Positions 17,120 to 25,327 of a stretch of DNA of 64,000 bases are shown here, in pieces (position 1 is the first letter of the stretch; each line of letters starts with the position of its first letter). The translations under genes were made by a program, and so were the position numbers. The notes below the pieces were generated by a model. It had not been told where the DNA came from. It did not search any database and worked only from the letters and a program-made list of their open reading frames with translations. The stretch covers positions 1-64,000 of the forward strand of contig JAOARV010000007.1 in assembly GCA_025210395.1 (NCBI GenBank), given 5' to 3'. Origin of the DNA: Marinisporobacter sp. GTDB taxonomy: Bacteria > Bacillota > Clostridia > Peptostreptococcales > Thermotaleaceae.

Positions 17120-18181
17120 ATGTCAATAAAAGTAGGGATTAATGGCTTTGGAAGAATTGGTAAAAATGTATTAAGAGCATGGATGGAAAGACAAATGGAT
17201 ATTGAAATTGTGGCAATTAATAGTACTAGTGGTCCAGAAAAGCATGCACATATATTTAAGTATGATTCACTTTATGGAATAATGCCTTATGAAGTAAAAG
17301 CTACTGAAAATTCAATCATTGTAGGAGATAAAGAAATTGTATTTACAGCTCATAGAGATCCAGCACAGATTCCTTGGAAGGAGTTAGGGGTAGATATTGT
17401 TATAGAATCTACTGGAAAATTTAGAACAAAGGAAGAATGTCAAAAGCATATTGAGGCAGGAGCGAAAAAAGTTATTATTACTGCTCCAGGGAAAGACGAA
17501 GATAAAACTATTGTTATGGGTGTAAATCATATTGAATATGATCCATCAGAGCATCATATTGTATCGAATGCATCTTGTACAACAAATTGCTTAGCTCCAG
17601 TAGCAAAGATCCTTCATGATGAATTTAAAATCGTAAAAGGACTGATGACAACAGTACATGCATATACAAATGATCAAAAAATATTAGATTTACCACATAA
17701 AGATTTAAGAAGAGCAAGAGCTGCGGCTGAATCTATTATTCCTACTACAACAGGTGCAGCCAAGGCTGTTTCAAAGGTAATACCTGAGTTAGAAGGGAAA
17801 CTCCACGGAATGGCAATGCGTGTGCCTGTTCCAGTAGTTTCAGTAGTAGATTTAGTTGTTGAATTAGAAAAATCTACTACAGTAGAACAAGTAAATAATA
17901 AGTTAAGAGAAGCAGCAGAAGGAGCATTATATGGTATTTTAGGATATTCTGAGGAACCTCTTGTTTCAGTAGATTATAAAAAAGATTATCGTTCATCTAT
18001 CGTAGATGGATTATCTACTTCGATGGTGGATGATCATATGATCAAGGTAGTTGCATGGTATGATAATGAGTGGGGATACTCTAATAGGGTAATTGATCTA
18101 GCTGAATATATGGGAGAGAAGGGATTTGAGCATAAACAAGAGGGTTGTGAACAAGTGATAGGAAGTTATTGTATGGCATAA
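17120..18181 (+). CDS. glyceraldehyde-3-phosphate dehydrogenase, GapB-like
   Basis: The 353-aa type I GAPDH has the Rossmann loop NGFGRIGKNVLRA, the catalytic C153 in SNASCTTNCLAP, TTVHAYTNDQ, SIIPTTTGAAKA and WYDNEWGYSNR. After the second strand the NAD-selective Asp of glycolytic enzymes is absent: the sequence is AINSTSGPEKHAHIFKYDS, as in NADP-preferring, gluconeogenic GapB. A 20-residue C-terminal extension (KQEGCEQVIGSYCMA end) is unusual. The gene stands alone without pgk or tpi. The start at 17120 follows GGGGGG, and an in-frame ATG at 17087 would add 11 unlikely residues. Confidence 0.9.
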   Translation: MSIKVGINGFGRIGKNVLRAWMERQMDIEIVAINSTSGPEKHAHIFKYDSLYGIMPYEVKATENSIIVGDKEIVFTAHRDPAQIPWKELGVDIVIESTGKFRTKEECQKHIEAGAKKVIITAPGKDEDKTIVMGVNHIEYDPSEHHIVSNASCTTNCLAPVAKILHDEFKIVKGLMTTVHAYTNDQKILDLPHKDLRRARAAAESIIPTTTGAAKAVSKVIPELEGKLHGMAMRVPVPVVSVVDLVVELEKSTTVEQVNNKLREAAEGALYGILGYSEEPLVSVDYKKDYRSSIVDGLSTSMVDDHMIKVVAWYDNEWGYSNRVIDLAEYMGEKGFEHKQEGCEQVIGSYCMA

Positions 18182-18219
18182 AAAAATAATCCTGCTGATT
18201 CGTAGCAGGATTATTTTTT
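18182..18219 (+). terminator. terminator of the GAPDH gene
   Basis: The stem AATAATCCTGCT/AGCAGGATTATT is followed by a T run. Confidence 0.85.
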
Positions 18220-18314
18220 ATATATACATAAAGTGATATAATATGGATAGTTACCTTGGAAGTTTAATAAAATATTGATAAAGAGAATATGGACTAAATT
18301 TAAGGGGGCTATTC

Positions 18315-18992
18315 ATGAAAGAAATATTAATGGTATGGGATATTGATGGAACTTTAATCAATAGTGGAGGTTGTGGTCGAGATGCTATGGAAAAAACATT
18401 TTATAAGCTATTTGGATTAGAGAAAGCCTTTGAAAATGTAAATATGGCAGGGCGACTAGATGCTATGATTGTAGAGGATGCTCTTTTAAAGCATACAATC
18501 AAAGCTATAGATAAGAAATTATTTTTTGATACCTATTGTGAAATACTCAAAGAAATTCTTCAAGGGAAAGATTATATAGAAATCCTGCCAGGAGTAAAAA
18601 ATATCCTTGAGCATAGTAGTAAGGAACATAATTTTTTTCATGCTTTAGGAACAGGAAATATTGAAAGAGGAGCAAGAATTAAGTTAAAAGTACATGAGCT
18701 AAATGGATATTTTCAGGTAGGTGGGTTTGGAGACCATAGGGTAGAGCGTTGGGAAATTATTCAAAAAGCTATTGATCTTGCTCAAAAGGTTCAGGGAATA
18801 AAATATGCTAAAAAAAATATTTATGTAATAGGAGATACAAAATTAGATATTGAATGTGCAAAAATACTAGGAATAAAAAGTATTGCTGTAGCTACAGGTT
18901 CTTATAGTGCAGAAAAATTAGCACAATACGCTCCAGACTATTTATTAGAAAGTTTAGAAAATAAAACTGAATTTCTAAAGATCATTGATTAA
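18315..18992 (+). CDS. HAD-family hydrolase (phosphoglycolate phosphatase-like)
   Basis: The 225-aa protein has HAD motif I WDIDGTLINSGG (nucleophile D9), a helical cap domain, motif II as ALGTGNIERGA and motif IV IGDTKLDIECAK. The cap and length fit subfamily IA phosphatases such as Gph or PpaX. Motif III Lys may be in KLKVHELNGYF. It should dephosphorylate a small cytosolic metabolite, and the substrate is not defined by sequence. It is followed by a hairpin (AATAATTGTAA...TTACAATTATT, 19017-19047). Confidence 0.8.
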   Translation: MKEILMVWDIDGTLINSGGCGRDAMEKTFYKLFGLEKAFENVNMAGRLDAMIVEDALLKHTIKAIDKKLFFDTYCEILKEILQGKDYIEILPGVKNILEHSSKEHNFFHALGTGNIERGARIKLKVHELNGYFQVGGFGDHRVERWEIIQKAIDLAQKVQGIKYAKKNIYVIGDTKLDIECAKILGIKSIAVATGSYSAEKLAQYAPDYLLESLENKTEFLKIID

Positions 18993-19106
18993 AAAGTAAG
19001 CAATATTTAGGAATAGCTTGAATAATTGTAAAGCTTATCTTACAATTATTGTGGGAGTATGCTATGCTTAAAAGCTAAATATAGAATAAATAGAGGAGGA
19101 CATCCA

Positions 19107-19178
19107 ATGGAGCTAAAAAAAGTCAGATATTTTACTTGTAAAGGAAGAACTAATTTGGATGAAATGATTAAAAAATAG
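19107..19178 (+). CDS. candidate 23-aa microprotein or leader peptide before the alarmone synthetase
   Basis: MELKKVRYFTCKGRTNLDEM followed by IKK and a stop. GAGGAGG is 7 bases before the ATG, one of the best ribosome sites in this region. It ends 20 bases before the RelQ-type gene and may be a leader peptide, a short protein, or the remnant of a decayed gene. No homologue is known to me. Confidence 0.45.
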   Translation: MELKKVRYFTCKGRTNLDEMIKK

Positions 19179-19198
19179 CACCATAGATAGGGGGTGAG

Positions 19199-20002
19199 AT
19201 GAGCTTGAGACACTGGAAAAAGATTCTAATACCTTATGAACAAGCGGTAGAAGAACTAAAGGTGAAATTTAAGGCAATCCGAAATGAACTTAGGGAGATG
19301 AGTGAGTATTCTCCAATAGAGTTTGTAACAGGAAGAGTCAAAAAAGTATCTAGTATTATAGAAAAGGCTCAAAAATATGGAATTGCTGAAAATGAAATTG
19401 AAGAAAAGATAGAAGATATAGCGGGCATCAGAATCATGTGCCAATTTGTAGATGATATATACAAAGTTGTAGAATTAATTGAGCAAAGAGATGGAAAAGA
19501 TTTAAAAATTGAGTATGTAAAAGATTACATAAAGAATAGGAAAGAAAGTGGTTATAGAAGTTACCATATGATTATAAGATATCCTATACAAACGGCATTT
19601 GGACATAAAGAGATTCTTGCTGAAATTCAAATACGTACTTTAGCCATGAATTTTTGGGCTACTATTGAACATTCAATCAATTATAAATACAAGAAAAATG
19701 TTCCAGAACCTATAAAAGAAAGATTGAAAAAATCAGCAGAAGCTGCTCATCTTTTAGATAAGGAAATGTGGACTATTCGAGATGAAGTCATCAATGCACA
19801 AAAGTTTTTTGAAGCAAAATCCAATACAGTTTCTAGTATTGTTAATAATATGCAGCTTTTGAAAAGCATTGGACAAGAAGAGAAAGCTAATAAATTTAGA
19901 GAAAAATTTAATAAGGCTTTAGGAAAAGGAAATATTGTTGAATTAATAGAATTGTCTGATTCTATAAAGTTAGCAGTAGATAGATATAAAGCATTTGAAT
20001 AA
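19199..20002 (+). CDS. relQ: small alarmone synthetase, GTP pyrophosphokinase (RelQ/YjbM type)
   Basis: The 267-aa protein contains only the RelA/SpoT synthetase domain, without a HD hydrolase, TGS or ACT domain. Key motifs are DIAGIRIMCQFVDDIY, KDYIKNRKESGYRSYH (G-loop region) and the E-x-Q-I-R-T motif AEIQIRTLAMNFWATIEH. It should make pppGpp/ppGpp from ATP and GTP or GDP in the cytoplasm, a stress signal produced independently of ribosome-bound Rel. GGGGG lies 5 bases upstream of the start. A 23-codon ORF precedes it. Confidence 0.9.
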   Translation: MSLRHWKKILIPYEQAVEELKVKFKAIRNELREMSEYSPIEFVTGRVKKVSSIIEKAQKYGIAENEIEEKIEDIAGIRIMCQFVDDIYKVVELIEQRDGKDLKIEYVKDYIKNRKESGYRSYHMIIRYPIQTAFGHKEILAEIQIRTLAMNFWATIEHSINYKYKKNVPEPIKERLKKSAEAAHLLDKEMWTIRDEVINAQKFFEAKSNTVSSIVNNMQLLKSIGQEEKANKFREKFNKALGKGNIVELIELSDSIKLAVDRYKAFE

Positions 20003-20031
20003 AGAGATGAGACCATCTCTTTATTTTTTTC
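20001..20031 (+). terminator. terminator of relQ, overlapping the opposite gene
   Basis: The stem AAAGAGATG/CATCTCTTT is followed by ATTTTTTTC. Its T run lies inside the 3' end of the convergent flavin reductase gene and encodes that protein's lysine-rich tail on the other strand. Confidence 0.85.
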
Positions 20032-20611
20032 TTTTTTTCTTCTTTTTTGCTACAGAAAAGCCAAAATGACCTAAAGATTTTTTGAGCCCATAATAGTGTC
20101 CATGACAGTAGGTAATAGGCTTTGCTTGATTTAAATGAAATTTATTTTTTTCGTCTAAATACTTTTCATCTACATTTACAGCTAATACTTTTGCTGTAAA
20201 CATATGATGAGAGCCTAGAGGGACAATATTTTCTACTCTACATTCAATGTTTACTGGACTTTCTTTAATCATAGGAGCTTTTACCTTTGTTGCTTTTTCT
20301 TTAGTTAATTTCATTTCTTTAAATTTATCTAGATCACGTCCTGATTTTACACCACAATAATCTGTAGCATAAGCTAAATCTTCTGTTGTTAAATTGATTA
20401 CAAATTCTTTTGTTCTTTTGATGATTTCATAAGAATGTCTATCAGGTCTTATGGATATGTATGTCATGGCAGGATCTGTGCAAATAGTACCCGTCCATGC
20501 AATAGTAATAAGGTTATGGTTATCCTCATGGTCACCACAGCTTACTAAAATGGCGGGTATAGGATAAACAAAGGTCCCTGGTTTCCAAGTTGTTTTTCCC
20601 AATGCTATCAC
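20021..20611 (-). CDS. flavin reductase-like (flavoredoxin family) protein
   Basis: The 196-aa FMN-binding split-barrel protein begins GKTTWKPGTFVYPIPAILVSCGD and has NLITIAWTGTICTDPAMTYISIRPDRHSYEII, the core of the Flavin_Reduct domain, then FVINLTTEDLA. Members bind FMN and act as flavin reductases or electron carriers in anaerobes. The last residues are AKKKKKRKK, encoded by the poly-T region that terminates the opposite relQ gene. It is possibly transcribed separately from the nitroreductase gene because a terminator lies between them. Confidence 0.88.
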   Translation of the reverse strand: MIALGKTTWKPGTFVYPIPAILVSCGDHEDNHNLITIAWTGTICTDPAMTYISIRPDRHSYEIIKRTKEFVINLTTEDLAYATDYCGVKSGRDLDKFKEMKLTKEKATKVKAPMIKESPVNIECRVENIVPLGSHHMFTAKVLAVNVDEKYLDEKNKFHLNQAKPITYCHGHYYGLKKSLGHFGFSVAKKKKKRKK

Positions 20612-20660
20612 TCCTTGTATATTTTATTTATGTATCTATAAAATTTTTCAGGAAAGAATT

Positions 20661-20692
20661 AAAAAAATGAGGAGACATGAGTATGTCTCCTA
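20661..20692 (-). terminator. terminator of the nitroreductase gene
   Basis: The stem GGAGACAT/ATGTCTCC is followed on the minus strand by a run of Ts (20661-20667 in complement). Confidence 0.75.
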
Positions 20693-20695
20693 TTT

Positions 20696-21334
20696 TTATT
20701 CAATAATTGTTAATACTTCGTCTATAGGTTTTCTAGGTGGACTTTTTGGTTCTCCACTAGGAATACCAAGAGGAGTCATAGCTGCAAGGAAATATCCTTC
20801 TTTATCTAAACCGATAAATTCTTCAATTTCTTTTGCGGCATAATTTGCACTAGTCATCCAGCAGGTTCCATACCCCATGTCTGTGGCAGCAAGCATAAGA
20901 TTTTCCGTAGCTGCCCCTATGTTTTGAATAGCAGGATTTGTTTTTAAAAGATCATGGACTTCTTCTGTTGAAACACCGATTTCCTTTAATACATCAAGAC
21001 CAGTAGGTTTATAGGACGTTTCAGTATATACAAGAATCAGTACTGGCGCTTTTGTGAAGACAGTAGAAAATCTTAAGAATTTTGTAAATCTATTTTTCAT
21101 ATCCTCATTTTGAAGTAAGTTTGCAAGGTCTGCATTTTTCTTTTCAATGATTTCTCCTACTTTTTCTATTTTTTCTTTATTGGTGAGAGCAACGAAATGC
21201 CAATTTTGAACATTTTTTCCTGAAGGGGCATATGTAGCAGCCTCGATGATTTTCTTTATATCTTCTACAGGAACATTTTTTTCTTCAAATTTTCGTACGC
21301 TATGTCTTTTGTAAATAAAATCTAAATTCCTCAA
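20696..21334 (-). CDS. nitroreductase-family FMN oxidoreductase
   Basis: The 212-aa protein has the family start LDFIYKRHSVRKFEEKNV (FMN phosphate contact RHSVR), AATYAPSGKNVQNWHF, the middle motif NIGAATENLMLAATDMGYGTCWM and the end AAMTPLGIPSGEP. It is an NAD(P)H-dependent reductase acting on nitro compounds, quinones or flavins, probably as a dimer in the cytosol. The ribosome site AAGGAGG lies upstream on the minus strand. The physiological substrate is unknown. Confidence 0.9.
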   Translation of the reverse strand: MRNLDFIYKRHSVRKFEEKNVPVEDIKKIIEAATYAPSGKNVQNWHFVALTNKEKIEKVGEIIEKKNADLANLLQNEDMKNRFTKFLRFSTVFTKAPVLILVYTETSYKPTGLDVLKEIGVSTEEVHDLLKTNPAIQNIGAATENLMLAATDMGYGTCWMTSANYAAKEIEEFIGLDKEGYFLAAMTPLGIPSGEPKSPPRKPIDEVLTIIE

Positions 21335-21474
21335 AAGATCAGCCTCCTTAATTTCATTCTATCTGCTATTATACATGATTTGTAAGAGGTGTTCAATTGT
21401 TATATTTACTGTTTGGTAATGTACTTGATTTTTAATATAGAGAAAGAACTTTGAGTTTTTGAATTGATGATGAG

Positions 21475-21654
21475 TTATTTAAAGGATGTGTTATTACAAC
21501 TAGGGCACAGTTCATGTGATTCTAATGGTTCTAGTGTTATGTATATGTTGTTTTGGATAAATCCTAAAACTTTTACTGCTATCTGTAAAAAAATATGATT
21601 TGGATGGAAATTTCGAAATATGGACAAAATAGTGAAATCAATACTGGAAGTCTG
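21475..21654 (-). pseudogene. possible remnant of a transposase N-terminus (ISL3-like), low confidence
   Basis: In the 495-base stretch 21335-21829 the only coding-like signal is a 59-codon open frame without an ATG. It contains FLQIAVKVLGFIQNNIYITL followed by EPLESHELCPSC and ends NNTSFK. The pattern of a hydrophobic strand, a basic-poor linker and CPxC resembles the N-terminal zinc motif of ISL3-family transposases. It stops where the body of the enzyme should continue. No inverted repeats were found. Confidence 0.25.
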
Positions 21655-21829
21655 TTAAATTTAAGGTATACTATTTAAGTAACCTTATAAGGAATGTTCG
21701 TTTGATCAATAACATATTAAAAATACTATACAAATAGTTTTTGTTAGTGATAGAGAGAAACATCAAAAAATAATAGGGATATGTAAACTTTTAGCAAGTT
21801 AACTTTGAAATAAAAGTAGGTGTGAAAAA

Positions 21830-22522
21830 ATGGGAATATATGCAATCGGTGATTTGCATCTTAGTCTTGGTGTAGATAAGCCAATGGATATTTTTGGAGA
21901 ACAGTGGATCAATCATCATGAAAAAATTAGGCAAAACTGGTTAGAAATCATTAAGGATCATGACTTAGTATTAATTCCAGGAGATACTTCTTGGGCTATG
22001 AATATGAAGGATGCAATGATAGATCTAGAATGGATTCAGACTCTACCAGGACAGAAAATATTCATCCGAGGAAATCATGATTATTGGTGGAGTGCTGTAA
22101 CGAAAATGAATAAACTATTTGAAAATATGAATTTTTTGCAAAATAATTATTATACTTATGAAAAATATGCTATATGTGGTACGAGAGGATGGATTTGTCC
22201 AAATGACTATAAATTTACTGATCATGACGAGAAAATTTATGAAAGAGAAGTGCATCGATTAAGATTATCAATAGATGGGGCTATAAAGGATGGATATAGT
22301 GATTTATTAGTAATGACTCACTATCCACCTACAAATGATAGGTTAGAGCCTTCTGAATTCACTAAAATCTATGAAGAATATGGTGTGAAAAAAGTAATTT
22401 ATGGACACCTTCATGGAAAAGATTCTTTTGAAGGTGGGCTTCAAGGAGAAAGAAATGATGTTCTTTACTATCTGACATCTTGTGATGCCTTAGACTTTAA
22501 GCCTTCAAAGATTTTAGAATAG
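21830..22522 (+). CDS. metallophosphoesterase (calcineurin-like)
   Basis: The 230-aa protein has all metal-site blocks: GDLHL (residues 6-10, Asp-x-His), PGDTSWA, RGNHDYWW, MTHYPP and YGHLHG. These place two metal ions for hydrolysis of phosphomonoesters or diesters. The length and the NHDYWW block match a stand-alone group of predicted serine/threonine phosphatase-like enzymes in Firmicutes. The natural substrate is unknown. The gene is monocistronic or leads into the YvyF-like gene 86 bases later. Confidence 0.85.
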   Translation: MGIYAIGDLHLSLGVDKPMDIFGEQWINHHEKIRQNWLEIIKDHDLVLIPGDTSWAMNMKDAMIDLEWIQTLPGQKIFIRGNHDYWWSAVTKMNKLFENMNFLQNNYYTYEKYAICGTRGWICPNDYKFTDHDEKIYEREVHRLRLSIDGAIKDGYSDLLVMTHYPPTNDRLEPSEFTKIYEEYGVKKVIYGHLHGKDSFEGGLQGERNDVLYYLTSCDALDFKPSKILE

Positions 22523-22608
22523 AAAATAGTCAATAAGGAGGATAAGGATTAAGGGTTATATATGTTATAATAAAAAGAAAAGCTCCTTTAGGACAGAGGT
22601 GGAATATA

Positions 22609-23049
22609 GTGAAAAATAGAAAGTATCAAAAAGGCGTATTAGTAAGAACTTGTAGAAAATGCAAAAAAATCATTAATGAAAATTCATTATATGACTATTG
22701 TTCTGAATGTTTTAGAAAAATCCAGGATGTATTTGATAAAATTGAGGGATATTTAAAAGAGTATCCTGGAGCTACTGCTTTTGAAATTGAACAAGAAACT
22801 GGTGTTCCTTATCATGTTGTTAATAATTTTGTTAGAGAAGGAAGGCTTATTGAAATTCCAAATGAATATTTAAATTTTGAATGTAGAAGATGTGGAAGAC
22901 TCCTTCTTTCAGCCCATCATAAATATTGCCCTCCTTGTAGACGAGAGATTGAAGAAGAGTTATCGTCAGCCAAAGAACAATTAAGAGGGTCTTTGAATGC
23001 TGGAGGTGCAAAAATGCACATAAGACACAAACAGGGAAGAAGAAAGTAG
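22609..23049 (+). CDS. YvyF-like (TIGR03826) zinc-ribbon/HTH protein
   Basis: The 146-aa protein has an N-terminal zinc ribbon (CRKCKKI...YCSEC), a central helix-turn-helix-like segment (AFEIEQETGVPYHVVNNFVREGRL) and a second zinc ribbon (CRRCGRLL...YCPPC), then a basic tail HIRHKQGRRK. This layout is that of YvyF, encoded with flagellar/comF genes in Bacillus, where it is linked to flagellar regulation. Here no flagellar gene is adjacent. The start is GTG with AGAGGTGG upstream. The assignment is by architecture. Confidence 0.7.
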   Translation: MKNRKYQKGVLVRTCRKCKKIINENSLYDYCSECFRKIQDVFDKIEGYLKEYPGATAFEIEQETGVPYHVVNNFVREGRLIEIPNEYLNFECRRCGRLLLSAHHKYCPPCRREIEEELSSAKEQLRGSLNAGGAKMHIRHKQGRRK

Positions 23050-23052
23050 GAT

Positions 23053-23075
23053 AAAAATGATATCATTTTTTTACT
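23053..23075 (+). terminator. short palindromic terminator after the YvyF-like gene
   Basis: AAAAATGATATCATTTTT is a perfect palindrome followed by more T. The stem is AT-rich, so efficiency is uncertain. Confidence 0.4.
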
Positions 23076-23108
23076 TTTTGCATATCTATTAAGCAGGAGG
23101 TGAAAAAA

Positions 23109-24266
23109 ATGAGAAGATTTCATAGCTATAGAGTAGAAAGTTATTTAGATTATTTAAAAAAATTGAAGTTGACTAGAAAGATTACAGATATTCATTTACA
23201 TCATACGTGGAAGCCTACAAAAAAAACTTATTTTTTAGCAAGTAATAAAGAAAAAGTTATTTATGGTATGTGGAGATATCATACTAAAACATTGAAATGG
23301 CGTGATATAGGACAGCATGTAAGTGTTTCTCCTGATGGGCTTGTATGGGATGGAAGAGATGTAAATTTAATGCCAGCTAGTATCTCGAGACATAATAAGA
23401 ATGCTTTTGCTATTGAAATGATTGGAAATTTTGATAAAGGACAAGAAAAACTTGAAGGAGTGCAATTAGAAGCAGTAAAAAAGCTTATTAAGGGATTATT
23501 TGAGATTTTTCAAACAGATCATTTAATATTTCATAGAGAATATTCTAATAAAAGTTGTCCTGGAACATCTTTAGATAAATTTAAATTAATGGAGCAAATA
23601 CGAGATAAAGTAGAAATAGTAGGAGCTTCCATGGCTACAAAGGAACAAATGAAACAATATTTATTAATGGTGAATCCAGTTCCTAAAATTAATTGTACTC
23701 CAGATGAAATGGTAATTTATTATTTGGATGAAGGAAAAAAAGAAGGAATCAGAGGGGATATAGCTTTTGCACAGGCACTTCTTGAGACCGGTTTTTTTAA
23801 GTTTGGAGGACTGGTACTTCCTGGACAGAACAATTATGCAGGTCTTGGAGCTACGAATACTACTCAAAAAGGAAGAGCAGCAAGTTTTGATACTCCTCAA
23901 ATAGGGGTTAAGGCACATATTCAGCATTTAAAAGGATATGTAAGTAAAAAGCCTTTAATCAGTCCTATTGTGGACCCGAGATATACAATACTAGAAGAGA
24001 GTGGACTTTTAGGTTCTTGTAAGTATGTAACAGATTTGAATGGAAAATGGGCTATTCCAGGGAATGGTTATGGAGAGAAAATATTAAAAATTGTTAAAAA
24101 GCTTATAGCTATTACTGTAAAGGAAGAGCCTCAAAATATACAAAATGAAAAAATATTAGAAGAAAATGAAAGACTAAAAGAAGAGAATTTAAGAATACAG
24201 CAACAAATAAAAAAATATGAAGACTTGATAAATGCGTTAAAGCATCAAATAAATAATTTTTCATAG
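23109..24266 (+). CDS. N-acetylmuramoyl-L-alanine amidase fused to a glucosaminidase domain
   Basis: The 385-aa protein has an Amidase_2 domain (residues 1-170) with DIHLHHTWKP (zinc His), FAIEMIGNFD (Glu) and FHREYSNKSCPG (zinc His and Cys). A second domain (about 180-345) has DIAFAQALLETGFFKFGG, NNYAGLGAT and QIGVKAHIQHLKGY, the endo-beta-N-acetylglucosaminidase pattern. A coiled coil ends the chain. It would cut both the peptide and glycan parts of peptidoglycan. No signal peptide is visible, so release by a phage-like or sporulation route is possible. The ATG at 23109 is 8 bases after AGGAGG. Confidence 0.87.
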   Translation: MRRFHSYRVESYLDYLKKLKLTRKITDIHLHHTWKPTKKTYFLASNKEKVIYGMWRYHTKTLKWRDIGQHVSVSPDGLVWDGRDVNLMPASISRHNKNAFAIEMIGNFDKGQEKLEGVQLEAVKKLIKGLFEIFQTDHLIFHREYSNKSCPGTSLDKFKLMEQIRDKVEIVGASMATKEQMKQYLLMVNPVPKINCTPDEMVIYYLDEGKKEGIRGDIAFAQALLETGFFKFGGLVLPGQNNYAGLGATNTTQKGRAASFDTPQIGVKAHIQHLKGYVSKKPLISPIVDPRYTILEESGLLGSCKYVTDLNGKWAIPGNGYGEKILKIVKKLIAITVKEEPQNIQNEKILEENERLKEENLRIQQQIKKYEDLINALKHQINNFS

Positions 24267-24297
24267 ACTGCTTCTTTGAAGTGGTCTATGTTTTTAA
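24262..24297 (+). terminator. terminator of the amidase gene
   Basis: The stem CATAGAC/GTCTATG with an inner GCTTC/GAAGT pairing is followed by TTTTTAATTTTTT. Confidence 0.7.
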
Positions 24298-24320
24298 TTT
24301 TTTGTTTGTAGAAAAAGATG

Positions 24321-24358
24321 AAAACCCATACTGCATTTTTAATGTAGCATGGGTTTTT
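24321..24358 (+). terminator. second terminator after the amidase gene
   Basis: AAAACCCATACTGCA/TGTAGCATGGGTTTT (one mismatch) with a T run. The two terminators in tandem isolate the next gene. Confidence 0.75.
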
Positions 24359-24445
24359 CTATAGACAACCTGTAACAGATAAAAAGGAAATACATAATAT
24401 GGTAGTGTAGAGAGGAATGGAAATAATTTATGAAGGAGGGATATG

Positions 24446-24727
24446 ATGAGAAAACCAAATGATATGAGTAAAAAATTAAAAAAAGTCGCTAAAAGCATGA
24501 ATGCATCTAATGGACAATTAGAGCAACTTTCAAATTTGGCTGATCAATATAAGAACAAGTCACAACAAGATATTGAAAATGAAATGATTCGTATGATTAA
24601 TGGATTTTCAAAAAAAGAGAAAAAAGCTTTAATAAAAAGATTACAGATGCTTAAACAAATGACAGATTTAGTAGATGCAGGGCAAACGAATAAGATAGAC
24701 ATGTTTATTAGACTACTATCAAGATAA
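24446..24727 (+). CDS. conserved hypothetical protein, 93 aa
   Basis: The chain is helical and highly charged: MRKPNDMSKKLKKVAKSMN, then a Q-rich segment, ENEMIRMINGFSKKEKKALI and KRLQMLKQMTDLVDAGQTNK. There is no membrane segment and no cysteine. GGAGGG lies 5 bases before this ATG, and an adjacent ATG at 24443 is an equally possible start. I do not recognise a family. It could be a small DNA- or ribosome-associated protein. Confidence 0.6.
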   Translation: MRKPNDMSKKLKKVAKSMNASNGQLEQLSNLADQYKNKSQQDIENEMIRMINGFSKKEKKALIKRLQMLKQMTDLVDAGQTNKIDMFIRLLSR

Positions 24728-24881
24728 AATTTTAAGGAGTAAGTACGAGAAATACTTACCCCTTATGATACAGAAATTTTCTTTTTTTCATATATTCACC
24801 TCTTGAAAAATTATCTGTATAGGGAAATACTAGACTTAAGTAGAATATATTGTTAACCATGTAGGAGCAATTTTTTTAGAT

Positions 24882-24911
24882 AAAAAATAGAGAGTAGTTA
24901 AATACTCTCTA
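24882..24911 (-). terminator. terminator of the DUF378 gene
   Basis: The stem TAGAGAGTA/TACTCTCTA is followed on the minus strand by a T run. A T run also follows on the plus strand. Confidence 0.75.
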
Positions 24912-24917
24912 CTTTTT

Positions 24918-25115
24918 TTATCTAACTTTTTCTCGATCTTTGAACAAGAAAGTAATAGCGTAGGCGCCTCCTAGACCAACTAGTGAATAGACAATTCTAC
25001 TAAGTATAGAAGATTGTCCGCCAAATAAAGTTGCAACTAAATCAAATTGAAAAAGACCAATTAGTCCCCAATTTAATGCACCTACAATGACTAATAAAAG
25101 AGCGAATGTATCCAT
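24918..25115 (-). CDS. DUF378 family small membrane protein
   Basis: The 65-aa protein has two membrane helices (LLLVIVGALNWGLIGLF and a second near IVYSLVGLGGAYAITFLF). The GALNWGLIGLF signature is diagnostic of DUF378. The ribosome site AAAAAGGAG lies 8 bases upstream. The function is unknown. Members are found next to sporulation and stress genes, but nothing in this context adds detail. Confidence 0.88.
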   Translation of the reverse strand: MDTFALLLVIVGALNWGLIGLFQFDLVATLFGGQSSILSRIVYSLVGLGGAYAITFLFKDREKVR

Positions 25116-25327
25116 AAAGTCAACTCCTTTTTATATAGTTTCATTTATTAGTATTCCAAGGATATAAAGAAAAATACAAAGAATATATGTGAATTTAAAT
25201 ACATAATTATATTTGTTATTTATATGAAAATACTTTAAATATTGCAAGATATAATCTTTAGATAAAAGGATATACTATTTATTGTAAGCTTAAAGCTTAC
25301 CAAAATTACAAGTGGAGGAATGCCAAA

